Assembly: GCA_013151255.1 (NCBI GenBank)
Contig: JAADIQ010000078.1
Span: forward strand, 1 to 38,110
Length of the DNA stretch: 38,110 bases
Direction: 5' to 3'
From: Alphaproteobacteria bacterium
Lineage (GTDB): Bacteria; Pseudomonadota; Alphaproteobacteria; Caulobacterales; Parvularculaceae
Part shown: in pieces, positions 18,435-25,276 of the stretch
Layout: every line of letters starts with the position of its first letter
Numbering within the stretch: the first letter of the stretch is position 1
Made by a program: the position numbers and the translations under genes
Notes under the pieces: model-generated
The model's input: the letters and a program-made list of their open reading frames with translations, nothing else
The model's database searches: none
What the model was told of the DNA's origin: nothing

Positions 18435-18974
18435 ATGTTTAGATTGATACTTGTCATCGCCGTTGCGCTGGCGGTGATTATTGGACTGACGAAATTAACC
18501 CGCCCTGTCGCGCCGGATGCAGGCAACGCCGTTGACACAACTGCGGAAGCGACGGGCGATGCAACAGACGCCGCCGGGGCAACTGATGGCGCTGTAGATA
18601 CTGCCGGCGCCACAGATGGTGCAGCGGCGGCTGGCGAGGACCTTGCCGGCGCCGCTGAAGATGTCAGCGACACAGCGCAGGCAAGCGACGGCGTTGCTGG
18701 CGAGGTGATGGGTGCAGCCGAAGCCGTAGCGGGCGATGTGACGGATGCGGCCGGAGAGGTCGCGGCAGAGGGTGTCGATGCCGCCGAAGGCGCTGCGAGC
18801 GACGCGTCTGACGCAGTTGATACGGCTGCCGGCACCATCAACGATGCCGCCGATGGTTCTGTGAGCGGGGCAGTCGACGCCGCCGCTGCTGTGGTGGAAG
18901 AGGCCGCAAGCGAGGCTGAAACGCCGGACGAGGAAGCCGCCGAACAAACTGAAGAACCGGCTGACGGCAACTAG
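18435..18974 (+). CDS. anchored Ala/Asp/Glu-rich low-complexity protein
   Basis: No family was recognised. The start is placed at ATG 18435 (MFRLILVIAVALAVIIGLTKL), after GAAGG; a GTG at 18402 in the same frame is less likely. The 179-aa product has one N-terminal membrane helix (3-18), then about 150 residues built almost only of Ala, Gly, Asp, Glu, Thr and Val with no Cys. Short imperfect repeats such as AGATDGA occur. The tail is very acidic (DEEAAEQTEEPADGN). It may form an extended or amphipathic rod in the periplasm; this is inference. A terminator follows. Confidence 0.75.
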   Translation: MFRLILVIAVALAVIIGLTKLTRPVAPDAGNAVDTTAEATGDATDAAGATDGAVDTAGATDGAAAAGEDLAGAAEDVSDTAQASDGVAGEVMGAAEAVAGDVTDAAGEVAAEGVDAAEGAASDASDAVDTAAGTINDAADGSVSGAVDAAAAVVEEAASEAETPDEEAAEQTEEPADGN

Positions 18975-18995
18975 ACACCGTATAAACACAATAAC

Positions 18996-19028
18996 GCCGC
19001 TCTCCGTGCTGGAGGGCGGCATTTTGTT
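18996..19028 (+). terminator. intrinsic terminator after the Ala-rich gene
   Basis: Stem GCCGCTCTCC / GGAGGGCGGC (10 pairs, one G-U) with loop GTGCT is followed by ATTTTGTT. It lies 21 bp after the stop codon. Confidence 0.75.
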
Positions 19029-19124
19029 AACACTCTGTTCATCAAGACGTATAAAATTTTAACACAATTGTAGCGGACACTGTTTAGTTTACGTCGCAAT
19101 GAGAGATATACAGAGGAAAACGGC

Positions 19125-19472
19125 ATGACTGCGGCAGCCATGATAGACCTTGATCACCTTGAGAAATACGTTGTGGGCGACGTTGCGCTCAGAGATGAGA
19201 TTCTCTCCATCTTTGGCGATCAGGTTCAGCAATTGAGCGAGCAGTTTTCTATCGACCAGAGCGACGATGGATGGTGCGACACGGCGCATTCGATCAAAGG
19301 CGCAGCGCGCGGCATTGGCGCTTGGGTGCTGGGCGATTTATGCGCCGAGGCCGAGACCCTGACGGGGGAAATCCCCGGCAAGAGCGAGAAGCGCGCAGCA
19401 TTGCTGGTGTCGCTGCGCCGCCAGCTGGAGACTACACTGGGCGAAGCTAAACGCCTGCGCGACCTAAACTAG
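19125..19472 (+). CDS. histidine phosphotransfer (Hpt) domain protein
   Basis: Single-domain phosphorelay protein. The phosphorylatable histidine is His55 within AHSIKGAARGIGA, the Hpt consensus. The whole 115-aa product is one four-helix domain with no kinase or receiver part. GAGG lies upstream of the ATG. No kinase or response regulator gene is adjacent, so its partners are encoded elsewhere. Its TAG stop overlaps the first bases of repeat copy C. In Caulobacter-like bacteria the cell-cycle phosphotransferase ChpT has a different architecture; this protein is a conventional Hpt. Confidence 0.9.
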   Translation: MTAAAMIDLDHLEKYVVGDVALRDEILSIFGDQVQQLSEQFSIDQSDDGWCDTAHSIKGAARGIGAWVLGDLCAEAETLTGEIPGKSEKRAALLVSLRRQLETTLGEAKRLRDLN

Positions 19473-19590
19473 ACCACGTTCACAAATTCTAGAATCATAG
19501 AACGGGTCTAGATTCTTTAGTGGTCGCGTTCGGCGCTTTCTCGCCTCATTCGAACCCAAAAACCGCACACACTTTTTGTGAATGCGCTCT
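19469..19590. repeat. mosaic intergenic palindromic repeat, copy C (reverse order)
   Basis: It carries CTAGACCACGTTC (19469-19481), identical to copy A, paired with an arm at 19500-19511 that has lost one base. About 50 bp later comes CACTTTTTGTGAATGCGCTC, close to the reverse complement of the first block of copy A. The two blocks therefore appear in the opposite arrangement here. The element lies between convergent Hpt and VWA genes and may serve as a terminator. Confidence 0.7.
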
Positions 19591-19592
19591 GA

Positions 19593-20768
19593 TCAGCGTT
19601 TAAGCTCAGTCATCGCGTTGGCGATCCCGCCAAGCGTTAACGGGTACATCCGATCACTGACCAGCTCCCGGATCAGCTGCGTTGACGGCACGTAATCCCA
19701 GCTTTCGCGTTGAATAGGGTTGAGCCAAACCACGCTCTCATAAATATCGGTCAGCCGTTTGATCCAAATCGCGCCCGGTTCTTCGTTGAAATACTCAACC
19801 GACCCGCCCGGCACGGTAACCTCATAAGGGCTCATTGAGGCGTCGCCGACAAAGATGATTTTATAATCATGCGGATATTTATGCATGATTTCCCAGGTCG
19901 GAATTTTTTCCGTCCAGCGCCGGCGATTGTCCTTCCACACATAATCGTAAAGGCAATTGTGGAAGTAGAAATATTCCATATGCTTAAATTCCGTCCGCGC
20001 CGCAGAGAACAATTCCTCGCAAGTGCGCACAAACGGGTCCATCGAGCCGCCCGCATCAAAGAACAACAATACCTTGATGGCGTTGCGCCGTTCAGGGCGC
20101 ATTTGAATATCGAGATAGCCTGAGCGGGCAGTGGCGTCGATTGTGCTGTCGAGGTCAAACTCGTCAGGCGCGCCTTTGCGGGCGAACCGGCGCAACCGGC
20201 GCAGCGCGACTTTTATGTTCCGTGTGCCAAGCTCTACATTATCGTCGAGATTTTTGTAGTCGCGCTTTTCCCAAACCTTGACGGCGCGTCCCTGGCGTTT
20301 GCCTTGGTTGCCAATGCGAATGCCTTCGGGGTTATAGCCGCCCGATCCGAACGGCGACGTCCCGCCGGTCCCGATCCATTTCGAGCCGCCTTGGTGGCGT
20401 TTTTCTTGTTCGTCGAGGCGCTGTTTCAGCGTCTCCATCAATTTGTCCCAGCCGCCGAGCGCTTCGATTTGTTTTTTCTCTTCTTCGGTGAAGTATTTTT
20501 CAGTAAGCAGTTTCAGCCACTCTTCGGGAATTTCCGCAGCGCCGCTCTCCTCGACGCTCTCAATCCCTTTAAAGACACGGCCGAACACGCGATCAAACTT
20601 GTCGAGATTACGCTCGTCTTTGACCAGCGTTGAGCGCGACAGGTAATAAAAATCTTCAACCTTGCGGCTGGCTAGGTCAGCGTCCATCGCCTCCATCAGC
20701 GTCAGATATTCGCGCAAGGAGACCGGCAGGCCGGCAGATTTCAGCTCATGAAAAAATTTTGTAAACAT
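19593..20768 (-). CDS. VWA-domain protein, CoxE-like
   Basis: Cytoplasmic protein with a C-terminal von Willebrand A domain. The metal-ion-dependent adhesion site starts at FDAGGSMD (about residue 239). The N-terminal half is helical and ends in a Gly-rich linker (GTGGTSPFGSGGYNP) and a basic segment. The 391-aa length matches the alphaproteobacterial family that usually lies beside a MoxR-type AAA ATPase and acts with it as a chaperone-like pair. No MoxR gene is seen on either side here. The ATG is at 20768 with no other candidate nearby. Confidence 0.87.
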   Translation of the reverse strand: MFTKFFHELKSAGLPVSLREYLTLMEAMDADLASRKVEDFYYLSRSTLVKDERNLDKFDRVFGRVFKGIESVEESGAAEIPEEWLKLLTEKYFTEEEKKQIEALGGWDKLMETLKQRLDEQEKRHQGGSKWIGTGGTSPFGSGGYNPEGIRIGNQGKRQGRAVKVWEKRDYKNLDDNVELGTRNIKVALRRLRRFARKGAPDEFDLDSTIDATARSGYLDIQMRPERRNAIKVLLFFDAGGSMDPFVRTCEELFSAARTEFKHMEYFYFHNCLYDYVWKDNRRRWTEKIPTWEIMHKYPHDYKIIFVGDASMSPYEVTVPGGSVEYFNEEPGAIWIKRLTDIYESVVWLNPIQRESWDYVPSTQLIRELVSDRMYPLTLGGIANAMTELKR

Positions 20769-20968
20769 CGCGCCATCTTACAATTAGCCGCGTAGAGGGA
20801 AAGCGGCCTGCGCAGGTGGAAATTCCCGGGTTTGCAGGAGATAAACGGCTGAACCGGGCTCCAGCACCCAGATTTCGATAAAACCGGCCCCGGCAATTGA
20901 TTTCGTCGCGAATTTGCCGTTAATTGGACCCTCATTAACTATAGTCGTGTCTGCAAGGGGTCGGGGCA

Positions 20969-21431
20969 ATGAGAGTATTTCCAGTTCTATTCGCGGCAAT
21001 GATGCTGGCGTTTTCACCACTCAACGCAGCAATCGCTGCGGGTCGCTGCGGGTATTTCGCAGTCTCAAATTGTCTCCATCCTCACGGACCAGGGCTATAA
21101 TGCGCAAGAATATGAAGCCGACAAAGTTGTTGTCGATGCCAGCGGGTATAAGATCATTGTCTGGATAGACGGCGCTGACGGCGATATCTCCTATATCACC
21201 TGGTTGCCGGGGATTACTGCCGATGATGTCGGCTACAAGATTCTCAACAAGTTCAATAATGATGTAAAATTCGGCCGCGCTTTTGCCGATAGCGACGGCG
21301 ATATCCGGTTGCAAATGGACCGCAATTCCAGTGGCGGCGTTTCGGCGGAAAATATTGAATCGGATTTCGACGTCTTCCTTATGCTGATTGCAAAATTCCT
21401 GTCGGATCTGGAATCGCAAACCATCGCGTAA
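20969..21431 (+). pseudogene. YbjN-like secreted protein, frameshifted by a 10-bp tandem duplication
   Basis: The ATG at 20969 (after AAGGGG) opens a clean signal peptide, MRVFPVLFAAMMLAFSPLNA, but the frame runs into a stop within 45 codons. From 21054 another frame continues as ISQSQIVSILTDQGYNAQEY and runs to 21431 with YbjN-like sequence. At the junction CGCTGCGGGT is perfectly duplicated (21034-21043, 21044-21053). Removing one copy restores a single 150-aa frame. So the gene is broken by a slippage-type event, unless the duplication is an assembly artefact. YbjN proteins are of unclear function. A fragment from ATG 21204 could still be made. Confidence 0.85.
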
Positions 21432-21630
21432 TCTTGAAAGTGTCCGCTCGCAGCTCCGTGTGAGCCTGCGTAATGTTATCTAGTAACTGCAACTTTCTGG
21501 GGAAAACCCAAAATAAATAAACGAAAAGGGTGTATTCTTTGCGCCGAGGGGAATGACCTGTCGGCGGTTCTCGACTATAGTTAATCGAATAAGGATAAAC
21601 TCAGCGCGTGACTGGGGGGTTAGGCCAAGT

Positions 21631-22182
21631 ATGGACGAGCAAGTTGCATCGACGTCGGACATCGATCAGCCAGAGGACGAAGAAGAAGAAACATTCACGA
21701 TGAAAGGCATTGTGAAATGGTTCGACCCGACCAAGGGGTATGGGTTTATCGTCCCGGACAATCCTAGCAGCGAGGGCGATGTTCTGATTCACTCGTCCTG
21801 CCTGAAAGCGGCCGGGCGCGAGACCGCGCGCGAGGGCGCGACCATTGAATGCGAAGTTATTCGTCGCAACAAAGGTCTTCAGGCGCTGAAGCTGTTGGAC
21901 ATTGACGAATCAACCGCGACGCCGCTGATCGCGCAAACGCCGGTCATCAGCCAGACCCCGGCCGGTGATTTTGCCCGCGCTGAGGTCAAGTGGTTCAACC
22001 GCGCCAAGGGCTTTGGGTTTTTGACCCGCGGCGAGGGCACAGCCGATATCTTCATTCATATGGAAACGGTGAGAAACTGCGGCATGGGCGAACTTGTCCC
22101 GGGCCAGCGCCTTCAAGTCTCCTTTGGCGAAGGCCGCAAAGGTCTCTTGGCCGTGGAAATAAGACCTGATCCCGACAACTAG
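21631..22182 (+). CDS. tandem cold-shock-domain protein
   Basis: Nucleic-acid-binding protein with two cold-shock domains, at about residues 24-85 and 118-180 of 183. Each has the RNP1-type motif (KGYGFI and KGFGFL) and an RNP2-like segment (DVLIHSSCL and DIFIHMETV). The start is set at 21631 (MDEQVAST), giving a short acidic leader before the first domain; the frame is open to 21553 but that part looks unconserved. Two-domain Csp proteins of this size are typical of alphaproteobacteria. The DUF192 gene follows after 12 bp, probably in one transcript. Confidence 0.92.
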   Translation: MDEQVASTSDIDQPEDEEEETFTMKGIVKWFDPTKGYGFIVPDNPSSEGDVLIHSSCLKAAGRETAREGATIECEVIRRNKGLQALKLLDIDESTATPLIAQTPVISQTPAGDFARAEVKWFNRAKGFGFLTRGEGTADIFIHMETVRNCGMGELVPGQRLQVSFGEGRKGLLAVEIRPDPDN

Positions 22183-22194
22183 CCAAGTAAAGCC

Positions 22195-22686
22195 ATGACC
22201 CAGTTTCGCGTAGCCGCTACATTTGCAAAATTCATTTTCCTACTGACGATTTTCGCGACCGGCGCTTGCGCACAGTCCGACGGTCTTGGCGGCGCCTCCG
22301 GCAAGGCGACGTCGAAGCTGGTGATTGAAGCCGCCAATGGCGAACATGTCTTCAACATTGAACTTGTCGATACGCCGGAAACCCGCCGGGTGGGGCTGAT
22401 GTATCGCACCGAGCTTGCCGTCGATGCGGGCATGTTGTTCGATTTTGAAGAACCGCAGACTGTCGCCATCTGGATGAAAAACACCCTGATCCCGCTCGAC
22501 ATCGCCTTCATCGACGAGAACGGCGTCATCAAACGCATCACCGCTGACGCAACGCCAAAGTCGCTGGAATCCATGCCGTCGGGCGCGGTCGTGCTTTCGG
22601 TGCTTGAGGTCAATGGCGGAACCTTTGCGGCGCTGGGAATCAAGGCGGGCGATCGCGTCCGCCACCCGCTGTTCAAGAATAAGTAA
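22195..22686 (+). CDS. DUF192 family exported protein
   Basis: Exported small protein of the DUF192 family; function unknown. The N-terminal signal peptide (about residues 1-27) can be cut at ACA|Q by signal peptidase I. The DUF192 domain covers the rest of the 163 aa, with RRVGLMYRTELAVDAGMLFDF and VAIWMKNTLIPLDIAFID. In the family, these blocks form a small beta barrel. It lies 12 bp after the cold-shock gene, a pairing recalled from other alphaproteobacteria. Confidence 0.9.
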   Translation: MTQFRVAATFAKFIFLLTIFATGACAQSDGLGGASGKATSKLVIEAANGEHVFNIELVDTPETRRVGLMYRTELAVDAGMLFDFEEPQTVAIWMKNTLIPLDIAFIDENGVIKRITADATPKSLESMPSGAVVLSVLEVNGGTFAALGIKAGDRVRHPLFKNK

Positions 22687-22762
22687 CCGTTTAAATGGCC
22701 TTTACATCCGCGCCAAGATAGACGATGACCCGGCGCGCGGCTCTATGAGCCGTCAGCCTTGT

Positions 22763-22839
22763 CGGGGCGTAGCGCAGCCTGGTAGCGCATCTGCTTTGGG
22801 AGCAGAGGGCCGCAAGTTCGAATCTTGCCGCCCCGACCA
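22763..22839 (+). tRNA. tRNA-Pro (anticodon TGG)
   Basis: Full cloverleaf: acceptor CGGGGCG/CGCCCCG, D arm GCGC...GCGC, anticodon arm TCTGC-TTTGGGA-GCAGA, T arm GCAAG-TTCGAAT-CTTGC. Discriminator A (22836) and an encoded CCA follow. Confidence 0.97.
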
Positions 22840-22891
22840 TTTTGAACGCACCGGATGCCGGTCGCGAGCAAGGACAGAAAGAGCAGGCCTC

Positions 22892-23200
22892 ATGTTTGCG
22901 CGTATTTACCGCCCCTCAAAGACTGCAATGCAATCCGGCAAGGCGCACACCAAATCATGGCTTTTGGAGTTTGACGCCGAGACCGCAAAGCGCATCGACC
23001 CGCTAATGGGCTGGACCAGCGCCGAAGATATGACCGCCAGCGAGGTTCATTTGTCCTTCGACAGCCAGGACGAGGCCATCGCCTACGCTAAAAATAACGC
23101 CATTCCCTTCCGGGTCGAGCCGGACCATAGTCCAACAGCGGCGCCAAAGGCCTATTCCGATAATTTCGCCTTCCGCCGGCGCAAGCCCTGGACGCATTAA
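22892..23200 (+). CDS. NADH dehydrogenase accessory subunit, NDUFS4-like
   Basis: Homologue of the mitochondrial complex I 18-kDa subunit NDUFS4 (ETC complex I subunit conserved region, PF04800), found in alphaproteobacteria. The 102-aa product shows the family blocks [37 protein letters not shown] and, at the end, [15 protein letters not shown]. The start is at ATG 22892; a longer frame from 22604 runs through the tRNA-Pro gene and is not real. It lies 52 bp after that tRNA and away from any nuo operon, as is usual for this gene. Confidence 0.95.
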   Translation: MFARIYRPSKTAMQSGKAHTKSWLLEFDAETAKRIDPLMGWTSAEDMTASEVHLSFDSQDEAIAYAKNNAIPFRVEPDHSPTAAPKAYSDNFAFRRRKPWTH

Positions 23201-23260
23201 CGGCCGGAGTGGCTTTTACTTCCCTTCAGACCTGCTCTAAATTCTGCGCGCACGCGTTAC

Positions 23261-23337
23261 GGCCCCGTAGCTCAACTGGATAGAGCACCGGCCTTCTAAG
23301 CCGGGGGTTGCAGGTTCAAGTCCTGCCGGGGTCGCCA
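23261..23337 (+). tRNA. tRNA-Arg (anticodon TCT)
   Basis: Cloverleaf with acceptor GGCCCCG/CGGGGTC (one G-U pair), anticodon arm CCGGC-CTTCTAA-GCCGG, T arm GCAGG-TTCAAGT-CCTGC, discriminator G and an encoded CCA. Confidence 0.96.
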
Positions 23338-23506
23338 TTTTTTATCTCGCGGCTATTCGTTTTGCGAAGCCTCCGATGGGGCGCGCTGCCGCGCGGCGTC
23401 CAGTCGGACGCGTTTGGCTGCGTTCAATTTATGTGGCTGTAGGCTTTTGGCGCCTCAACTAAGGCGTCTCGCCATTCCCACCTCGCCGATGTATGACATG
23501 CGCGCT

Positions 23507-23583
23507 GGCTCCGTAGCTCAATTGGATAGAGCATCGGCCTTCGAAGCCGAGGGTTGCAGGTTCAAGTCCTGCCGGGGTCGCCA
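23507..23583 (+). tRNA. tRNA-Arg (anticodon TCG)
   Basis: Cloverleaf with anticodon arm TCGGC-CTTCGAA-GCCGA and the same T arm and 3' acceptor strand as the tRNA-Arg(TCT) 170 bp upstream. The 5' acceptor strand is GGCTCCG, so pairing with CGGGGTC gives two wobble pairs (G2-U and U4-G). An encoded CCA follows. Confidence 0.94.
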
Positions 23584-23666
23584 TCTTTTATGTGGACTAT
23601 ATAGTCTAAGCACAAAAAGGTGACTTCTTTTGTACGCAGGGCACATACAGCAGCACGAATATATTG

Positions 23667-24344
23667 TTATTTGAGAAATATCTTTCGCCTTCGGCGAGCC
23701 AAACTCAACGCGGCGATCCCGAAAGGGAACAACATCATTGCAGCTGGGATTGGAACCTCTGAAATCTCAGTTATTGTTAAGGTATCTAGGGCCGTGTCTA
23801 CGCCAAAAAAACCACCCGTCGCAATATTTTCGAATGTTACGGAAAGAGGTGGAAACACTGGGTTTATTATTGCGAGCAATAAAGCAGCGTCTGTCGGGGG
23901 AATGCCATCCGCACCTACGAGTGTCGGCGGATCACTCAACGGGCCACGGACATCAAATGTGAGATCCGATTTGATCAGGCGAATATCGGAGTTGAGAAAC
24001 TGTGAAGGCGAAGCAAGCACACGAAACTGATATCGGTCAAATAGAAAGGCGCCGGCGTTCGCATCATTAGAGGTAAAGATAAATGCTCCAGAAATTGACG
24101 CGTCAAGTATTACGCCGCCAACATTCACAATAGCTTCAGATACTATCGCCCCACCGGGGGCGCCTCCCGGCACGGGATCTACAGTGGAGTATGTGTACGA
24201 TCCCGATACGGGAACTAACCCGGGAAAACCGCCAAATGTTGTGTTTATGGATCCCGAATAGTCGACCTTGAAGATTGCCGCGTGAGCACTTGAAAAAGTA
24301 ATGAATCCCAACAGTAATATCAGTGATATGGATATTATTTTCAA
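23667..24344 (-). CDS. VPLPA-CTERM sorted exported protein
   Basis: Exported protein with a C-terminal exosortase sorting signal. The signal peptide is about residues 1-22 (ending SSAHAA). A beta-rich 170-aa body without recognised domain follows, then VPIPAAMMLFPFGIAALSLA and RRRRK at residues 197-221. That is the VPLPA-CTERM pattern of motif, membrane helix and basic end. Such proteins are cleaved and anchored by an exosortase, often during exopolysaccharide or matrix formation. The start is TTG (24344), eight bases after GGAG; no ATG fits. The GC content is visibly lower than that of its neighbours, and it lies next to a tRNA gene. Confidence 0.88.
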   Translation of the reverse strand: MKIISISLILLLGFITFSSAHAAIFKVDYSGSINTTFGGFPGLVPVSGSYTYSTVDPVPGGAPGGAIVSEAIVNVGGVILDASISGAFIFTSNDANAGAFLFDRYQFRVLASPSQFLNSDIRLIKSDLTFDVRGPLSDPPTLVGADGIPPTDAALLLAIINPVFPPLSVTFENIATGGFFGVDTALDTLTITEISEVPIPAAMMLFPFGIAALSLARRRRKIFLK

Positions 24345-24506
24345 TTTACTTCTCCAAACTAAACGTAACTATTACAATACGCTACGGACTACTATTTGAT
24401 TGTCAAGTCATTCAACCAAGACGTTTTACATGCTTAGGTTGAAAACAGCGAAGCAACCAGGCAGGGCGTTTCGGTAATTGTTCATATAAGAAAATCGTTT
24501 GTGTGT

Positions 24507-24944
24507 ATGATCGGGCCAGCTTTACTGCCATGGGAAAAGCAATGCGCAATGCCCTATAAGGAAAAGCCGCTGATTGTTGCAGCCTCTCAGATGGGGCCGC
24601 TTCCGGCTTTTCTGTTCTCGAACCCGGTTTTCGCCGGGTTCTTCGCCATGCTGATGTGCCCGGTATTCGGCGCCGTCTTTGCTTTGTTTCAAGCCTCTAT
24701 AGGCACTGTCAACGCGCTGATATTGTTCGAGGCGTCAAGGTTAGGCGCTATCGTCGGCGCGGTCATTGGCGCCTTCGTATTCATCATCATCGCTGTAAGC
24801 GCTTTTTCTCATCGCGATGAAATGAAATACCGCCTGCTTTTCGTTTTCGGCGGGGTGTTAGGGATCGTCTTTCTTGTGATCCTCGACCGGTTCACGCTGG
24901 AATATTTACGTGACTGGTTCGCCACCGCCGGGCCGCTTGTGTGA
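24507..24944 (+). CDS. membrane protein of unknown function
   Basis: No family was recognised. The product has three likely membrane helices (about residues 36-60, 68-96 and 109-127 counted from ATG 24507) and few charged residues between them. The start is uncertain: GTG 24501, ATG 24507 and ATG 24555 (MPYKEKPLIVAA) are all in frame, and none has a strong ribosome site. GC rises again here compared with the VPLPA-CTERM gene. It converges with the PEGA lipoprotein gene, 12 bp away. Confidence 0.65.
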   Translation: MIGPALLPWEKQCAMPYKEKPLIVAASQMGPLPAFLFSNPVFAGFFAMLMCPVFGAVFALFQASIGTVNALILFEASRLGAIVGAVIGAFVFIIIAVSAFSHRDEMKYRLLFVFGGVLGIVFLVILDRFTLEYLRDWFATAGPLV

Positions 24945-24956
24945 TGCGCTAAAACC

Positions 24957-25256
24957 TCAAAGGTCCGGAAGCGCCTCAGCGTCAACCACGCCCGTGGGTG
25001 CGGCGAGTTCCAAAATGACGTTGACGTCGGCGCTGCCGGGGTTGACGCCGAAGCGTTGGGCTTTGTAACCGGCTTTGGCCACCGTTACTTTGCGATAACC
25101 GTCGAGCTTGACGGTGCAGGGCGTCTCGCATGCGCCGTAGCCATCGATGGTGACGGTCGCACCGGACGGTGTTGAGGTAAAGCTCCGCATGCCGCCGGAT
25201 GTCGCCAGGCATCCATTTAGGAAAACCATCGTCGCCAAAATCAAAATTAAACGCAT
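24957..25256 (-). CDS. PEGA-domain lipoprotein
   Basis: Small lipoprotein, 99 aa from the ATG at 25256, which follows AGAGG at a normal distance; five further codons upstream are open. The signal peptide ends in the lipobox LNGC (Cys16). The rest is one PEGA domain, a small beta-sandwich: TSTPSGATVTIDG, ETPCTVKLDGYRKVTVAKAGY. PEGA domains are thought to bind surface or envelope structures. It is 20 bp downstream of the metC-like gene on the same strand. Confidence 0.85.
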   Translation of the reverse strand: MRLILILATMVFLNGCLATSGGMRSFTSTPSGATVTIDGYGACETPCTVKLDGYRKVTVAKAGYKAQRFGVNPGSADVNVILELAAPTGVVDAEALPDL

Positions 25257-25276
25257 GACGCCTCTCTCCACACCAA

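Noticed and set aside
18362-18970. 202-aa Ser/Ala-rich minus-strand frame
   Set aside because: Antisense of the Ala/Asp-rich gene. Repetitive GCN/GAN codons keep all frames open; the plus strand has the ribosome site, membrane helix and terminator.
12911-19590. CRISPR array
   Set aside because: The repeated palindromes are kilobases apart and modular, without regular spacers; no cas genes are present.
22604-22891. 5' extension of the NDUFS4-like frame
   Set aside because: It runs through the DUF192 end and the tRNA-Pro gene.
23338-23583. Genomic island between the two tRNA-Arg genes
   Set aside because: The interval is only about 170 bp between the tRNAs and holds no genes; tRNA duplication or conversion explains the repeat better.
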